A DNA stretch of 64,000 nucleotides from Phreatobacter oligotrophus (GTDB lineage: Bacteria; Pseudomonadota; Alphaproteobacteria; Rhizobiales; Phreatobacteraceae): positions 62,001 to 126,000 of the forward strand of contig NZ_PZZL01000002.1 in NCBI RefSeq assembly GCF_003046185.1, in the 5' to 3' direction. The notes under the pieces are model-generated. The model made no database searches and had not been told where the DNA came from. It saw nothing but the letters and a program-made list of their open reading frames with translations. The translations under genes were made by a program, and so were the position numbers. Positions 1 through 8,852 of this stretch are shown one piece after another (within the stretch, counting starts at the first letter, position 1; each line of letters begins with the position of its first letter).

Positions 1-1315
1 GGCAGGGCAGCACCGGCAGGATGTAGCGGTCGTAGCGCGCCGGAATGATTAGGATCGGCGCGTAGAGGACGACGCCGACCGTCAGCGCCAGCGTCACGTT
101 GAAGGCGACGGCGTCGCGGCGATCGGCGGTCCAGAGCTGGACGAGGCGATGGACGAGGACGGCAAGGCCCATGGCGCCACCGGCGGCCGAGGCCAGCGAC
201 AGGGCCAGGGCGACGGCGTGGGGCTGTCCCTGGTCCGCATGGTCGCCGCCAAGGCCCCACCGACCGAGGACATGGTACCAGAACGGCATGGTGTCGCCGA
301 AGACGAGGAGGAGCAGGCCCGCAGCCGCGAGCGCCAGCACGGCGACGCCCGCATGGACGCCCATCGCCGTCCGCGGCGCCAGTCCGCGCACCATGGCCGG
401 ATAGGCGATGACCACGACCGGCAAGGCGAAGAGCCCCAGATAGAAGAAGGCATAGGCGAGCCCGAGGGCCACATGCTCGAGGAGGGCCGGCCATGACGAG
501 GCCGCCAGGGTCCGGATGTCGGCGGCGTTGAAGTTGTGCTGGACCGGCGTTCGGCCGGTCTCGGCCAGGATGAGCTGGTAGAGGGCCTGCAGGGCGATGA
601 AGGCGAGGATGGGCAGGATCGCCGCCAGGGCGAGACGGCCGGACAGCGGCAGGCGCCGCCATCGCGCCGCGGCCACGCCGACGGGAATGGCGATCGCCGT
701 CTGCCGGTAGCCGAGGCTGACAAGGGCGAGGGCCCAGCCGATACCGGAGAGCCAGGGCCGAGGCGACGTCGCCCCGGTGCCGAGCAGGAGCAGCGCCATG
801 ACCTGCACGGCCGTGGCCGGCACATCGGTCATGAAGGTGAACGACAGGACGAGATAGATGGGGTTGGCGACAAGGCAGGCGGCCCCGAGGAAGGCGGCGG
901 CCGGCATGACCCGCGCCGCCCTCAGCCAGAGATAGATCGCCGCCCCGCCGCCATAGCCGAGCACCAGGGTCGAGGCGGTGAAGGCGAGCGACCGGTCGGC
1001 GATGAGCTGGGTGAACAGCGCTCCCCAGGCGATATGGCTGAGGAGGTTCGGCGCCACCCAGTCGTGCAGGACGAAACGGCCATGATCGGCCAGCTCAGAA
1101 GCCGAGAAGCGGAAGGCCCAGTCGTCGATATGGGCATCGGTGCCGCCCGGCGACACGAGAAGGATGGCGGCGAGCCAGAGCACCAGCAGCCCCCCAAGAG
1201 CCCTGGCGTCACCCGAGGCGAGGACCGCGGCGATGGTCTGGCGTGGTGCGCCCAGGGCGCGGTCCCGGCGAGGCTCCAGCCGCTCGGCGGCCGGCGGGGA
1301 CAGGTGCAATGTCAT
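1..1315 (-). CDS. Glycosyltransferase family 39-like membrane protein, partial (3' end outside window)
   Basis: An open frame runs on the minus strand from an ATG at 1315 to the window edge, so the C-terminus is missing. The translation starts MTLHLSPPAAERLEPRRD and contains many hydrophobic segments. It closely resembles the next gene (1483-3318) in order and motifs: an early hydrophobic helix, then an Asp-Asp-Trp motif (HIDDWAF) in the first loop, then STLVLGYGGGAAIYLWLR. In GT-C glycosyltransferases (PMT/ArnT/GT39 type) an acidic pair in the first periplasmic loop is catalytic and the donor is a polyprenyl-phosphate sugar. The acceptor is unknown. Family assignment rests on topology and this motif. 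Confidence 0.75.
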   Translation of the reverse strand, partial: MTLHLSPPAAERLEPRRDRALGAPRQTIAAVLASGDARALGGLLVLWLAAILLVSPGGTDAHIDDWAFRFSASELADHGRFVLHDWVAPNLLSHIAWGALFTQLIADRSLAFTASTLVLGYGGGAAIYLWLRAARVMPAAAFLGAACLVANPIYLVLSFTFMTDVPATAVQVMALLLLGTGATSPRPWLSGIGWALALVSLGYRQTAIAIPVGVAAARWRRLPLSGRLALAAILPILAFIALQALYQLILAETGRTPVQHNFNAADIRTLAASSWPALLEHVALGLAYAFFYLGLFALPVVVIAYPAMVRGLAPRTAMGVHAGVAVLALAAAGLLLLVFGDTMPFWYHVLGRWGLGGDHADQGQPHAVALALSLASAAGGAMGLAVLVHRLVQLWTADRRDAVAFNVTLALTVGVVLYAPILIIPARYDRYILPVLPC

Positions 1316-1482
1316 GCCTGCTGATCAAAACAAATGGGGCCGGATGCGACGCCCCGGCGCAATGCGTTTCACTCTTCTACCGTGAGTAGCAGAAGCGCCG
1401 CGCCGTCACCTCATCCGGCCGTGCAGCCCTCGACTGCACGTAACGGAAGGCTCAAGGCCGCGGGGCGCGTCGGATCGGAGCG

Positions 1483-3318
1483 CTAGCGCGGAGGCGGCGG
1501 CTCGTCGGCCAGACCGAAGGCCGGCAGTTTCAGCTCGTCATAGGAGGGCGGACCGATGAGCGTTCCAACCCCCGGCCGCCGTCGCTGGACGAGGACCGAG
1601 CCGTCATGCCTGCCGCGCCAGGGGATCATGCGGGACACCGGGATCCGGATGAGCGTCTCATAGCCGTTGTAGCGCAGCACATCGACGACGATGGCCGGGT
1701 CGCCATGCCAGGAGCCCACCGATGTGGTGCCGCGCGGCGTGCCGATCTGTCCATAGAGGTCGCGGCCGTTCAGCACCCAGCCGGCATTGATCCGCTCCCG
1801 CGGCTCGCCAAGGGCCAGCGCCTGGTCGAGGCCGGCCTGGCGCGCCCGGGATGTCGCCACATAGTCATGGGTTCCGGCAATGGCCCAGCCGGCGAAGGCG
1901 GCGAGCGTGAGGCAGGCGAGCGCGACGGCCAGGGGACCGGCCCGTCGCGGCGTGAAGGACGGTTCGCCCCGCGGAACGGCCAGCAGGACGAGGAAGAGGC
2001 AGGGCAGGATCGGCAGGATGTAGCGGTCGAAGCGCGAGGGCATGACCGGGATCGGCGCGTAGAGCGCGAGGCCGACCGCGAAGGCCAGGGTGAGGTGGAT
2101 GATCACCGCATCGCGCCGGTCGCCGCGCCAGACCTGGACGAGCCGGAGGATGAGGACAGACAGGCCCATGAAGCCGCCAGCGGCGGAGGCCAGCGTCAGC
2201 CCGACCGACCAGGCGAAGGGCGGCTCGGGATGGTGGTGGTCCGGGCCTAGCCCCCAACGGCCGAAGACGTCGCCCCAGAGCGGCATGGGATCGCCGAAGA
2301 CGAAGAACAGCAGACCGGCAATGCCGGCCGTGGCGGCCGCCACCGCGCCATGGAGGGCAAGCGCTCGGCGGCCGAGCCCGCGGGCCATGGCGGCATAGGC
2401 GATGATGATGACCGGCAGCCCGAAGAGGCCGAGATAGAGCAGGGCATAGACGATGCCGAGGGCGGCGGTCACGGCGAGGCGGGCCACGGGGCCGCGCAGG
2501 AGCTGGCCGATCTCCTCGGCGTTGAAGTTGAACTGCAGCGGGATGATGCCGGCGGCGGCAAGGCTCGCCTCGTAGCCGCGCTGTAGGACGAGGAAAGCGA
2601 GGACGGGCAGGATGGCAAGGCCGAGGACCGTCAGGCGTCGCGGCGCCGTGACGAGCCGCGCGACGGCCATGGCGAGGGGGATGGCGAGCGCCACCTGCCG
2701 CCAGGACAGAGCGAAGACCGCAACGACCCATCCTGCGGCTGCGAGAAGCGGACGGCCCGAGGCGAGGGCCGTGCCGAGCAGCAGCAGGGCGAGCGTCTGC
2801 ACCGCGGCATAGGGCACGTCGGTCATGAAGGTGACCGAGAGCGCGAGATAGATGGGATTGGCGAGGAGGCAGCCGGCGGCGAACAGGGCGAGGGCCCTGC
2901 CCGTCCCGACCTGGCGCAGCCAGAGATAGAGCGCAGCGCCGCCAAGATAGCCGAGCACGAGCGTCGAGGCGGTGTAGGCCATCGGCTGGTCGCCGAGGAC
3001 GCGGACGAAGGCGGCGCCCCAGACGGTGTGGCCCAGAATGTTCGCGGCCGACCACGGATGCGGCGCGAAGGTTCCGGTGAGGGCGAGTTCGGCGGCCGAG
3101 CGGCGATAGGCCCAGTCATCGATGAAGACCATCGAGCCGCGCGGATCGATGATCAGGATCGCGGCCAGCCAGGCGAGGGCGAGAAGGGCGAGCGGCGCGA
3201 CATCCTCGCCGGCGATGAGCGGCCGGCCCTGGCCGCGCCGTCCGGCGGGTGCGTGGGCGACGACTTCGCTGTCCCGTTCGGAGCGGGCCCACGCGGTGGG
3301 AGGCGACGTCGAGGTCAT
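1483..3318 (-). CDS. Glycosyltransferase family 39-like integral membrane protein
   Basis: 611 residues. About 45 N-terminal residues are polar and followed by ten or more hydrophobic segments. FIDDWAYRRSA near residue 66 matches the acidic loop motif of GT-C enzymes. The C-terminal ~130 residues are soluble and presumably periplasmic. It is a tandem paralogue of the partial gene at 1-1315, same strand, 167 bp apart, which suggests gene duplication. A likely job is transfer of a sugar from a lipid carrier to an envelope glycan or lipid; the substrate cannot be told. The ATG at 3318 has no obvious ribosome binding site, so a later start is possible. Confidence 0.75.
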   Translation of the reverse strand: MTSTSPPTAWARSERDSEVVAHAPAGRRGQGRPLIAGEDVAPLALLALAWLAAILIIDPRGSMVFIDDWAYRRSAAELALTGTFAPHPWSAANILGHTVWGAAFVRVLGDQPMAYTASTLVLGYLGGAALYLWLRQVGTGRALALFAAGCLLANPIYLALSVTFMTDVPYAAVQTLALLLLGTALASGRPLLAAAGWVVAVFALSWRQVALAIPLAMAVARLVTAPRRLTVLGLAILPVLAFLVLQRGYEASLAAAGIIPLQFNFNAEEIGQLLRGPVARLAVTAALGIVYALLYLGLFGLPVIIIAYAAMARGLGRRALALHGAVAAATAGIAGLLFFVFGDPMPLWGDVFGRWGLGPDHHHPEPPFAWSVGLTLASAAGGFMGLSVLILRLVQVWRGDRRDAVIIHLTLAFAVGLALYAPIPVMPSRFDRYILPILPCLFLVLLAVPRGEPSFTPRRAGPLAVALACLTLAAFAGWAIAGTHDYVATSRARQAGLDQALALGEPRERINAGWVLNGRDLYGQIGTPRGTTSVGSWHGDPAIVVDVLRYNGYETLIRIPVSRMIPWRGRHDGSVLVQRRRPGVGTLIGPPSYDELKLPAFGLADEPPPPR

Positions 3319-3538
3319 GCCATGGCCGTCGGTTCAGGGTGCGCAGGTTGCCACCCGTCACGCATCTGTGCGGATGCGGCCGTGTCACAACATGTTTCTG
3401 GGTAACTGCCCGTATCGGCGAAGGCTAGCCTTTTAGGGTAACTGGATACCCCTATTCCGTAACAATCCGATCACAAAAACCGTGCCCTAACGGTATCCCT
3501 GTCGCTTCGATAGAACCGTTTGGGCGCCTGCCCATGCG
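3319..3538. promoter_or_regulatory. Intergenic region with GGGTA-N6-TACCC palindrome
   Basis: A comparatively AT-rich 220-bp stretch upstream of the glycosyltransferase pair. It holds two copies of GGGTAACTG (near 3399 and 3436). The second forms an inverted repeat GGGTA-N6-TACCC at 3436-3451. It could be an operator or promoter for the minus-strand glycosyltransferase gene. No factor can be assigned. Confidence 0.3.
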
Positions 3539-4027
3539 TCAGTCGGGCGCCCGGCCCGGCCATTCCGCAAGGTGATGTTCCAGTTCCTGCAACTCCGTCA
3601 GGTCGTGCTCCCAGGCGGTGATTCGGCCGCGCACCGAAATGCCGGCGGCATGGACCGTCTCGGGGTCGCCGGAGACGAGGGGATGCCACCAGTAGAGGTC
3701 GCGGCCCTCGGCAACGAGGCGATAGGCGCAGGTGGGCGGCAGCCAGGGCAGGGTCCGCGCCTCCTCCGGCGTCAGGCGGACGCAGTCCGGCACGCGCTGC
3801 TGGCGGTTGGCATAGTCGCTACAGCGGCAGGAGGAGCCGTCGAGGAGCGTGCAGGCCACCGAGGTGAAATGGATTTCGCCGGTGTCCTCGTCCTCGAGCT
3901 TGTTGAGGCAGCAGCGGGCGCAGCCGTCGCACAGGCTCTCCCATTCCGCGTCGGTCATGGCCTCCAGGGGCTTGTCCCGCCAGAACGGCGGGGCATGCGG
4001 CCCCTCGCCCGCTGTGTCGTCGGCCAT
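3539..4027 (-). CDS. UPF0260 / YcgN-type cysteine-cluster protein
   Basis: 162 residues, the usual size for the UPF0260 (YcgN; YkgJ-superfamily) group. A Cys-rich N-terminal half contains CDGCARCC, then VACTLLD, CRCSDY and VPDC, the spacing typical of zinc or iron-cluster binding in this family. The family also ends with an alternating W/H-rich part ([12 protein letters not shown] is visible). The biochemical function is unknown. It is divergent from the penicillin-binding protein gene at 4086, with about 60 bp between starts, so the two share a promoter region. Confidence 0.85.
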   Translation of the reverse strand: MADDTAGEGPHAPPFWRDKPLEAMTDAEWESLCDGCARCCLNKLEDEDTGEIHFTSVACTLLDGSSCRCSDYANRQQRVPDCVRLTPEEARTLPWLPPTCAYRLVAEGRDLYWWHPLVSGDPETVHAAGISVRGRITAWEHDLTELQELEHHLAEWPGRAPD

Positions 4028-4085
4028 GGCGGCCCTCCCGCGGGCGTTCCCGACGCCCGGCCGGTAACCCTCTTGTCAGAGAACG

Positions 4086-6350
4086 GTGGAGACGGCGCGA
4101 GGCCGTTGGCTCACCCCGCCGATCTCCGATATGGTAAGCACATCGTCAAGGGCCTGCCCAGAAAGGCGTTCCGGCTTGACCGATCTCACTCCCGGCGGCG
4201 GGTGGGGAAGCGCCCTCAAGCGCTTCTTCCTCGACCTCGATGCGCGGCTGAACGATGGCGCCTACCGGCTCGCCGGGGCGATCGGTCGCGCGTGGGAAAG
4301 GCTCGCGGACCTCGCCGACCGCGTTCAGGTCTATGGCTGGAAGCGCGTTTTCGCCGAGATCGCCTCTGAGGGCATGACGCTCGGCACCGGCGGCCTGCTC
4401 GTCCTCCTGATGCTCGCCATCCCCGCCTTCCGCGACACGGCGGAGGACTGGCGCAAGCCCTCCGAGCTCTCGGTCGTCTTCCAGGACCGCTATGGCAACG
4501 AGGTCGGCCGGCGCGGCATCCGCCTCAACGATTCGGTGCCGCTGGAGGAGTTCCCCGACCACCTCATCAAGGCGGTGCTGGCCACCGAGGACCGGCGGTT
4601 CTTCGAGCATTACGGCATCGATGTCATCGGCACCTTCCGCGCCATCGCCACCAATGCGCGGGCCGGCGGCGTCGTGCAGGGCGGCTCGACGCTGACCCAG
4701 CAGCTCGCCAAGAACCTCTTCCTGTCGAACGAGCGCTCCATCGAGCGCAAGATCAAGGAGGCCTTCCTCGCCCTGTGGCTGGAGTCGCGGGCGACGAAGA
4801 ACGAGATCCTCAAGACCTATCTCGACCGCGCCTATATGGGCGGCGGCGCCTTCGGGGCGGAAGCCGCCTCGGAATACTATTTCGGCAAGTCGGTGCGCGA
4901 CGTGACGCTGGCCGAGGCCGCCATGCTCGCCGGCCTGTTCAAGGCGCCGACGCGCTTTGCCCCCCACGTCAACCTGCCGGCGGCGCGCGCCCGCGCCAAC
5001 ACCGTGCTCGACAACCTGGTCGAGGCCGGTTTCATGACCGAGGGCCAGGTCTTCGGCGCGCGGCGCAATCCCGCGACCCCCGTCGACCGCAAGGACGACG
5101 CCGTCCCCAACTACTATCTCGACTACGCCTTCGAGGACGTGAAGCGCCTCGTCGCCGCGACGCCCTCGCTGGTCGACCGGGTGCTGACCGTGCGGACCGG
5201 CCTCGACCTCGCCATCCAGAAGCAGGCGGAGACCTCGGTCGACCAGATCCTGCGCCAGTACGGCAGCGACTATGGCGCCAGCCAGGCCGCGGCGGTGGTG
5301 ATGGAGGTGGACGGCACGGTGCGCGCCATCGTCGGCGGCCGGGACTATGGCGCGAGCCAGTTCAACCGGGCCACCGAGGCCATGCGCCAGCCCGGCTCCT
5401 CGTTCAAGCCGCTGGTCTACGGCACGGCGATGCGCGAGGGCCTCATCAACAGCCGGTCCATCGTGGTCGACCGGCCGATCTGCCTTGGCAACTGGTGCCC
5501 GCAGAATTACGGCCGCAGCTTCTCCGGCTCGACCACCGTGACCTCGGCCATGGTCCGGTCGATCAACTCGATCCCGGTGATCCTCACCCAGCAGATGGGT
5601 CGCGGCGACAGCCGCATCGGCCGGCAGAAGATCATCGCCACGGCCCGCGAGATGGGCGTGACGCGGCCGATCACCGACACGGCGCCGATGCCGATCGGCG
5701 CGGCGGAGATCACGCTGGTCGAGCTCACCACCGCCTATGGCAGCTTCGCCTCCGGCGGCCTCGCGCTGCAGCCCCATGCGGCGGTGGAGATCCGCAATTC
5801 CGCCGGCGAACTCGTCTGGCGCGCCGATCGCGACCTGCCGCCGCGAAAGCGCGTGTTCACGCCGCAGGTCGCCGCCGACATGAACGGCATGCTGGTCGGC
5901 GTGGTGGAATCGGGAACCGGCCGCCGCGCGCAGGTTCAGGGCGTGCAGGTCGGCGGCAAGACGGGCACGACCAACTCCTACCGCGACGCGCTCTTTGTCG
6001 GCTATTCCAGCCACTTCGTCACGGGCATCTGGTACGGCAACGACGATTATTCCGAGACCAACCGCATGACCGGCGGCTCCCTGCCCGCCATGACCTTCTC
6101 GCAGATCATGACCACCGCCCATCAGGGCCTCGATCGCCGGCCGATCTTCGGCCTGTCGACCGCCCCGCAGGCTCCGGCCGGGGCGCCCTCGGCCGCCCCG
6201 CTGCCCCAGGCCGGCATCGCCGATCGCCCGCAGTCGCTGTCGCGCCGCTCGATGGAGGTGCTGGGCCGCATCGACCTGATGCTGCGCGATGCGGCGGAGA
6301 GCCGCCCGGGCCCGTTGTCGGCGGCGCCCTCCGGCTCCGTCACGCGATGA
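4086..6350 (+). CDS. Class A penicillin-binding protein (PBP1A/1B-like, transglycosylase-transpeptidase)
   Basis: Bifunctional peptidoglycan synthase anchored by one membrane segment (about residues 98-115). The GT51 domain shows EDRRFFEHYG (about 168) and GGSTLTQQLAKNLF. The transpeptidase domain shows the active-site SxxK in GSSFKPL (about 437), SxN in SINSIP, and KTGTT (about 625). The C-terminus is Pro/Ala-rich. The outermost start is GTG at 4086. ATG 4131 and TTG 4176 are alternatives; the TTG has an AGAAAGG ribosome binding site about 10 nt upstream and would trim the unconserved head. The paralogue class (1A, 1B or 1C) is unresolved. The next gene begins 28 bp downstream and may be cotranscribed. 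Confidence 0.93.
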   Translation: METARGRWLTPPISDMVSTSSRACPERRSGLTDLTPGGGWGSALKRFFLDLDARLNDGAYRLAGAIGRAWERLADLADRVQVYGWKRVFAEIASEGMTLGTGGLLVLLMLAIPAFRDTAEDWRKPSELSVVFQDRYGNEVGRRGIRLNDSVPLEEFPDHLIKAVLATEDRRFFEHYGIDVIGTFRAIATNARAGGVVQGGSTLTQQLAKNLFLSNERSIERKIKEAFLALWLESRATKNEILKTYLDRAYMGGGAFGAEAASEYYFGKSVRDVTLAEAAMLAGLFKAPTRFAPHVNLPAARARANTVLDNLVEAGFMTEGQVFGARRNPATPVDRKDDAVPNYYLDYAFEDVKRLVAATPSLVDRVLTVRTGLDLAIQKQAETSVDQILRQYGSDYGASQAAAVVMEVDGTVRAIVGGRDYGASQFNRATEAMRQPGSSFKPLVYGTAMREGLINSRSIVVDRPICLGNWCPQNYGRSFSGSTTVTSAMVRSINSIPVILTQQMGRGDSRIGRQKIIATAREMGVTRPITDTAPMPIGAAEITLVELTTAYGSFASGGLALQPHAAVEIRNSAGELVWRADRDLPPRKRVFTPQVAADMNGMLVGVVESGTGRRAQVQGVQVGGKTGTTNSYRDALFVGYSSHFVTGIWYGNDDYSETNRMTGGSLPAMTFSQIMTTAHQGLDRRPIFGLSTAPQAPAGAPSAAPLPQAGIADRPQSLSRRSMEVLGRIDLMLRDAAESRPGPLSAAPSGSVTR

Positions 6351-6378
6351 CCGGCCAAGCGGCAGAGACGATCGCCTG

Positions 6379-6951
6379 ATGCGCGCATTGCCCGGCCTCC
6401 TCCTGACCCTTGCCATCGGGGCCGCGACCGGCCTCGGCCTCACCGCGCTCTCCGTCGGCCGCTCGACCGGAGCAGGCACGTTCCGCATCGGCCCCTGGCT
6501 GGTGACCCCGAAGGCCGGCACGGCGGAGGCCGACCCCTATGCCCGCGCCGTGGCGGCCCGGCTCGGCACGCTGCCGCTGGCGCTGGCCGATGGCCTCGCC
6601 CTCGTCGCCGACCAGGACGAGGCCGGCGCGGCGCTCGACGGGCGCTGCACCTATCGCTTCCACGGCCTCGTGCCGCCGGCCCGCTACTGGACGCTGACGG
6701 CCGCCGGCAGCGATTTCCAGCCAGTGGTGCGCGAGGGCTTCCGCCAGGGCTTCACCAGCTACGAGGTGGTGCGCGGCACGGATGGCGCCGCCGAGGTCCT
6801 CGTCGCGCCCCAGGCCCGCGCCGGCAACTGGCTGCCCTCCGGCGGGGCCGGCGAGCTGCGCCTCGTGCTCAGGCTCTACGACACGGCCGTGGCGACGACG
6901 ATCTCCGCCGGCACTCCCCTGCCCTCGCTCACCAGGGTGAGCTGCCCATGA
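6379..6951 (+). CDS. DUF1214 domain protein
   Basis: 190 residues starting MRALPGLLLTLAIG, an N-terminal membrane or signal segment. The body contains WLPSGGAGELRLVLRLYD and ends SLTRVSCP, the layout of DUF1214 proteins. DUF1214 and DUF1254 often occur in one polypeptide. In this lineage they are split into adjacent genes, with DUF1254 following at 6983. The role is unknown; the pair is probably exported or membrane-attached. The reading frame is open further upstream, but ATG 6379 is the first start that places a hydrophobic segment at the N-terminus. Confidence 0.8.
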   Translation: MRALPGLLLTLAIGAATGLGLTALSVGRSTGAGTFRIGPWLVTPKAGTAEADPYARAVAARLGTLPLALADGLALVADQDEAGAALDGRCTYRFHGLVPPARYWTLTAAGSDFQPVVREGFRQGFTSYEVVRGTDGAAEVLVAPQARAGNWLPSGGAGELRLVLRLYDTAVATTISAGTPLPSLTRVSCP

Positions 6952-6982
6952 GCGCGCCGGGCCGCATGACCGGGGGGCGGGC

Positions 6983-7606
6983 ATGACCGACCTCTCGCCG
7001 CGACGCCTCGCCGATATCGGCCGCGAGCGCTTCGCCCGCGTGCTGGGCGTCCTGCCCTGGATCGTCGCCGGCCTGCTGCTCGGCGTCGCCGTGCACATCG
7101 TCTCGGTCTTCGCGCTGCCGCGGCTCGCGCCCGACGATGCCCGCGCCCGGCTGTCGGAGGTCGCCACCGTCAATCGGCTGACGACGCTGTCGGGCCGGGC
7201 CTCGGTGATCCTGCCGCTCGCCGATCCCGCTTTCGAGACGGCGGTCTGCCGCTTCGACCTGACGAGCGGGCCGCTGCATGTGCGCGCGCCGGTGACGCCG
7301 CATTACACCGCCATCGCGCTCTACACCTCCACGGGCCTCGCCTTCGGCGCCATCAACGACCGGGCGGCGACGCGGCGGGTGCTGGACCTCTTCGTGGTGA
7401 CGCAGGCGCAGCGCCGCGAGATCACCACCGACGAGGACGAGACGGCGGCGGACAACCTGATCCTCGTCTCGCCGACGACGGAGGGCTTCGTGCTGATCCG
7501 GGCGCTGGCGGTGCAGCCGAGCCTTGCGCCCCTCGTCCGGGACCAGCTGGCGAGCCAGGCGCTCTGCGAGATCCTCACGCCGGAAATGGCGCCGCCGACC
7601 GAGTGA
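6983..7606 (+). CDS. DUF1254 domain protein
   Basis: 207 residues with one N-terminal transmembrane segment (about 24-45) and a periplasmic domain containing ASVILPLADPAFETAVCRFDL and HYTAIALYTSTG, characteristic of DUF1254. It lies 31 bp after the DUF1214 gene on the same strand and is probably in the same operon. An ATG with GGGGGGCGGGC just upstream gives a poor but possible ribosome binding site. No enzymatic role is established. Confidence 0.8.
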   Translation: MTDLSPRRLADIGRERFARVLGVLPWIVAGLLLGVAVHIVSVFALPRLAPDDARARLSEVATVNRLTTLSGRASVILPLADPAFETAVCRFDLTSGPLHVRAPVTPHYTAIALYTSTGLAFGAINDRAATRRVLDLFVVTQAQRREITTDEDETAADNLILVSPTTEGFVLIRALAVQPSLAPLVRDQLASQALCEILTPEMAPPTE

Positions 7607-7621
7607 ACCGCCGCGCGGGCG

Positions 7622-8428
7622 TCACTTGCTGATGATGGCCTCGTCGGGGGCCGGCGATCGCGGATAGTAGCGGGGCGGCGCCTGCTCGACGCCGATGCCG
7701 CCGCGGGTGGTGGCGACCGAGCAGAGCCGGTCGAACTCGCGGATGTCCTCCTCCAGGCCGCGGAGCTCGCGCTCGGCCATCACCGCCTCGTGCTCCGGGG
7801 TGGCGACGATCTGGGTGTTCAGCGCGCAGCGATAGGCCTCGGAATGCTGGCGCAGGCCGTGGCGGACCCAGGCGATGATGGTGCGGTTCTCGGCGATGCG
7901 GTCGCGGGCGGAGCGGATCTCGACCTGGGAGAGGCTCGGAATGTAGCCGAGCGCGCCCTCGCGCACCCGGTCCGCCTCAAGCACCTCGCGGGCCTTGTCG
8001 CAGAAGGGGCGGATGCGCTGGCGGTCGGCGCGCATGTCATCGGTCATGCGGATGAAGCGGGCCTTGGACGAGCGATAGTCCTCGCGGGCGAGCGTGCGGC
8101 AATAGCCGCGCGGGTCGGGATCGTAATGGACGGGATCGCCGATGCGGGTCCGGCGCAGCTCCGCCCAGAACTGGTTGACGCGATCGGCGGCATGGGTCGG
8201 CATCATCAGGCCATAGCCGAGCTGGCGCATCTCGCGCTCGGCATCGGTGAAGGCGTAGCCGGAGACCGGTTCCTCGCGCCATCGGGCGGCGTGGCTGCCA
8301 GCCCAGGGCATCACGTCGTCATTGAGGACATTGGGCGCGGGACGGCCGAGGTCGCCCTGCGGCGCGCAGGCGGCGAGCGCCAGGGCGAGGCTCGCTACGG
8401 CGGCGGATCGGACGGCGGCGTGGAACAT
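7622..8428 (-). CDS. Putative lipoprotein of unknown function
   Basis: 268 residues. The signal peptide ends in a lipobox (LALAACAP, Cys about residue 21), so it is probably lipid-anchored. The mature part is charged and helical, with scattered cysteines (YCRTL, PFCDKA, RCALN, LCSVA) that could form disulfides. I do not recognise a named domain. It converges on the DUF1254 gene, with 15 bp between stops. Confidence 0.7.
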   Translation of the reverse strand: MFHAAVRSAAVASLALALAACAPQGDLGRPAPNVLNDDVMPWAGSHAARWREEPVSGYAFTDAEREMRQLGYGLMMPTHAADRVNQFWAELRRTRIGDPVHYDPDPRGYCRTLAREDYRSSKARFIRMTDDMRADRQRIRPFCDKAREVLEADRVREGALGYIPSLSQVEIRSARDRIAENRTIIAWVRHGLRQHSEAYRCALNTQIVATPEHEAVMAERELRGLEEDIREFDRLCSVATTRGGIGVEQAPPRYYPRSPAPDEAIISK

Positions 8429-8472
8429 GCGGGGGCCTTCCGCGGGTGAACGCAGCCCGTCCTCGGGAAGGG

Positions 8473-8673
8473 TCAGGCGCTCCTGCGCCGGCGCTTCGGC
8501 CGGTCGCCGCCCTTCAGGGGCGGATCGACGATGAGGACCGGCGGCGGTGGCAGGTCATGGCGTTCGATCCGGACGACGGGCAGCACCACCACCTGACCGG
8601 CGGCGGACGACAACTCCTGCTCCGACCCCAGCATGCGGCGTCTTTCGAGCGGGAAACGAAGAACGGACCCCAT
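8473..8673 (-). CDS. Small conserved-looking protein, 66 aa
   Basis: The start at 8673 (MGSVLRFPLERRRM) is chosen because GGGAGGTC lies immediately upstream. A longer frame reaches 8742 but lacks such a site. The protein is basic at both ends with a Val/Leu/Pro-rich middle (QVVVLPVVRIERHD, PPPPVLIVDPP) and a terminal Lys/Arg run. There is no recognised domain. It is divergent from the gene at 8853. A CtrA-like TTAA-N7-TTAC motif lies in the shared upstream region. Confidence 0.6.
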   Translation of the reverse strand: MGSVLRFPLERRRMLGSEQELSSAAGQVVVLPVVRIERHDLPPPPVLIVDPPLKGGDRPKRRRRSA

Positions 8674-8757
8674 GAAGACCTCCCTTGCGCCTGCCCTCCA
8701 ATGCGGCCATGCCCGGCGACTGTCGCCGACGCGCCCGGTCATTTGAGACCGCTATGG

Positions 8758-8772
8758 TTAACAGGGGGTTAC
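8758..8772. promoter_or_regulatory. Candidate CtrA-type site, TTAA-N7-TTAC
   Basis: TTAA at 8758-8761 and TTAC at 8769-8772 are separated by 7 bp. The left half is preceded by ATGG, so its reverse complement reads TTAACCAT, the preferred CtrA half-site. The second half carries one mismatch. It lies between divergent genes starting at 8673 and 8853. This is motif evidence only. Confidence 0.35.
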
Positions 8773-8852
8773 CAAGCCGCAGGGCTGCCGCCCCCCGCGG
8801 CACCTTGACCGACCGGCTCCCACCGGGCGGGATCGCCCTCGACGAGGTGCCG

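Noticed and set aside
4146-6521. 791-residue open frame on the minus strand
   Set aside because: It is antisense to the penicillin-binding protein gene with all its catalytic motifs. The frame is open only because of the high GC third-position bias; the product is low-complexity Arg/Gly/Ala.
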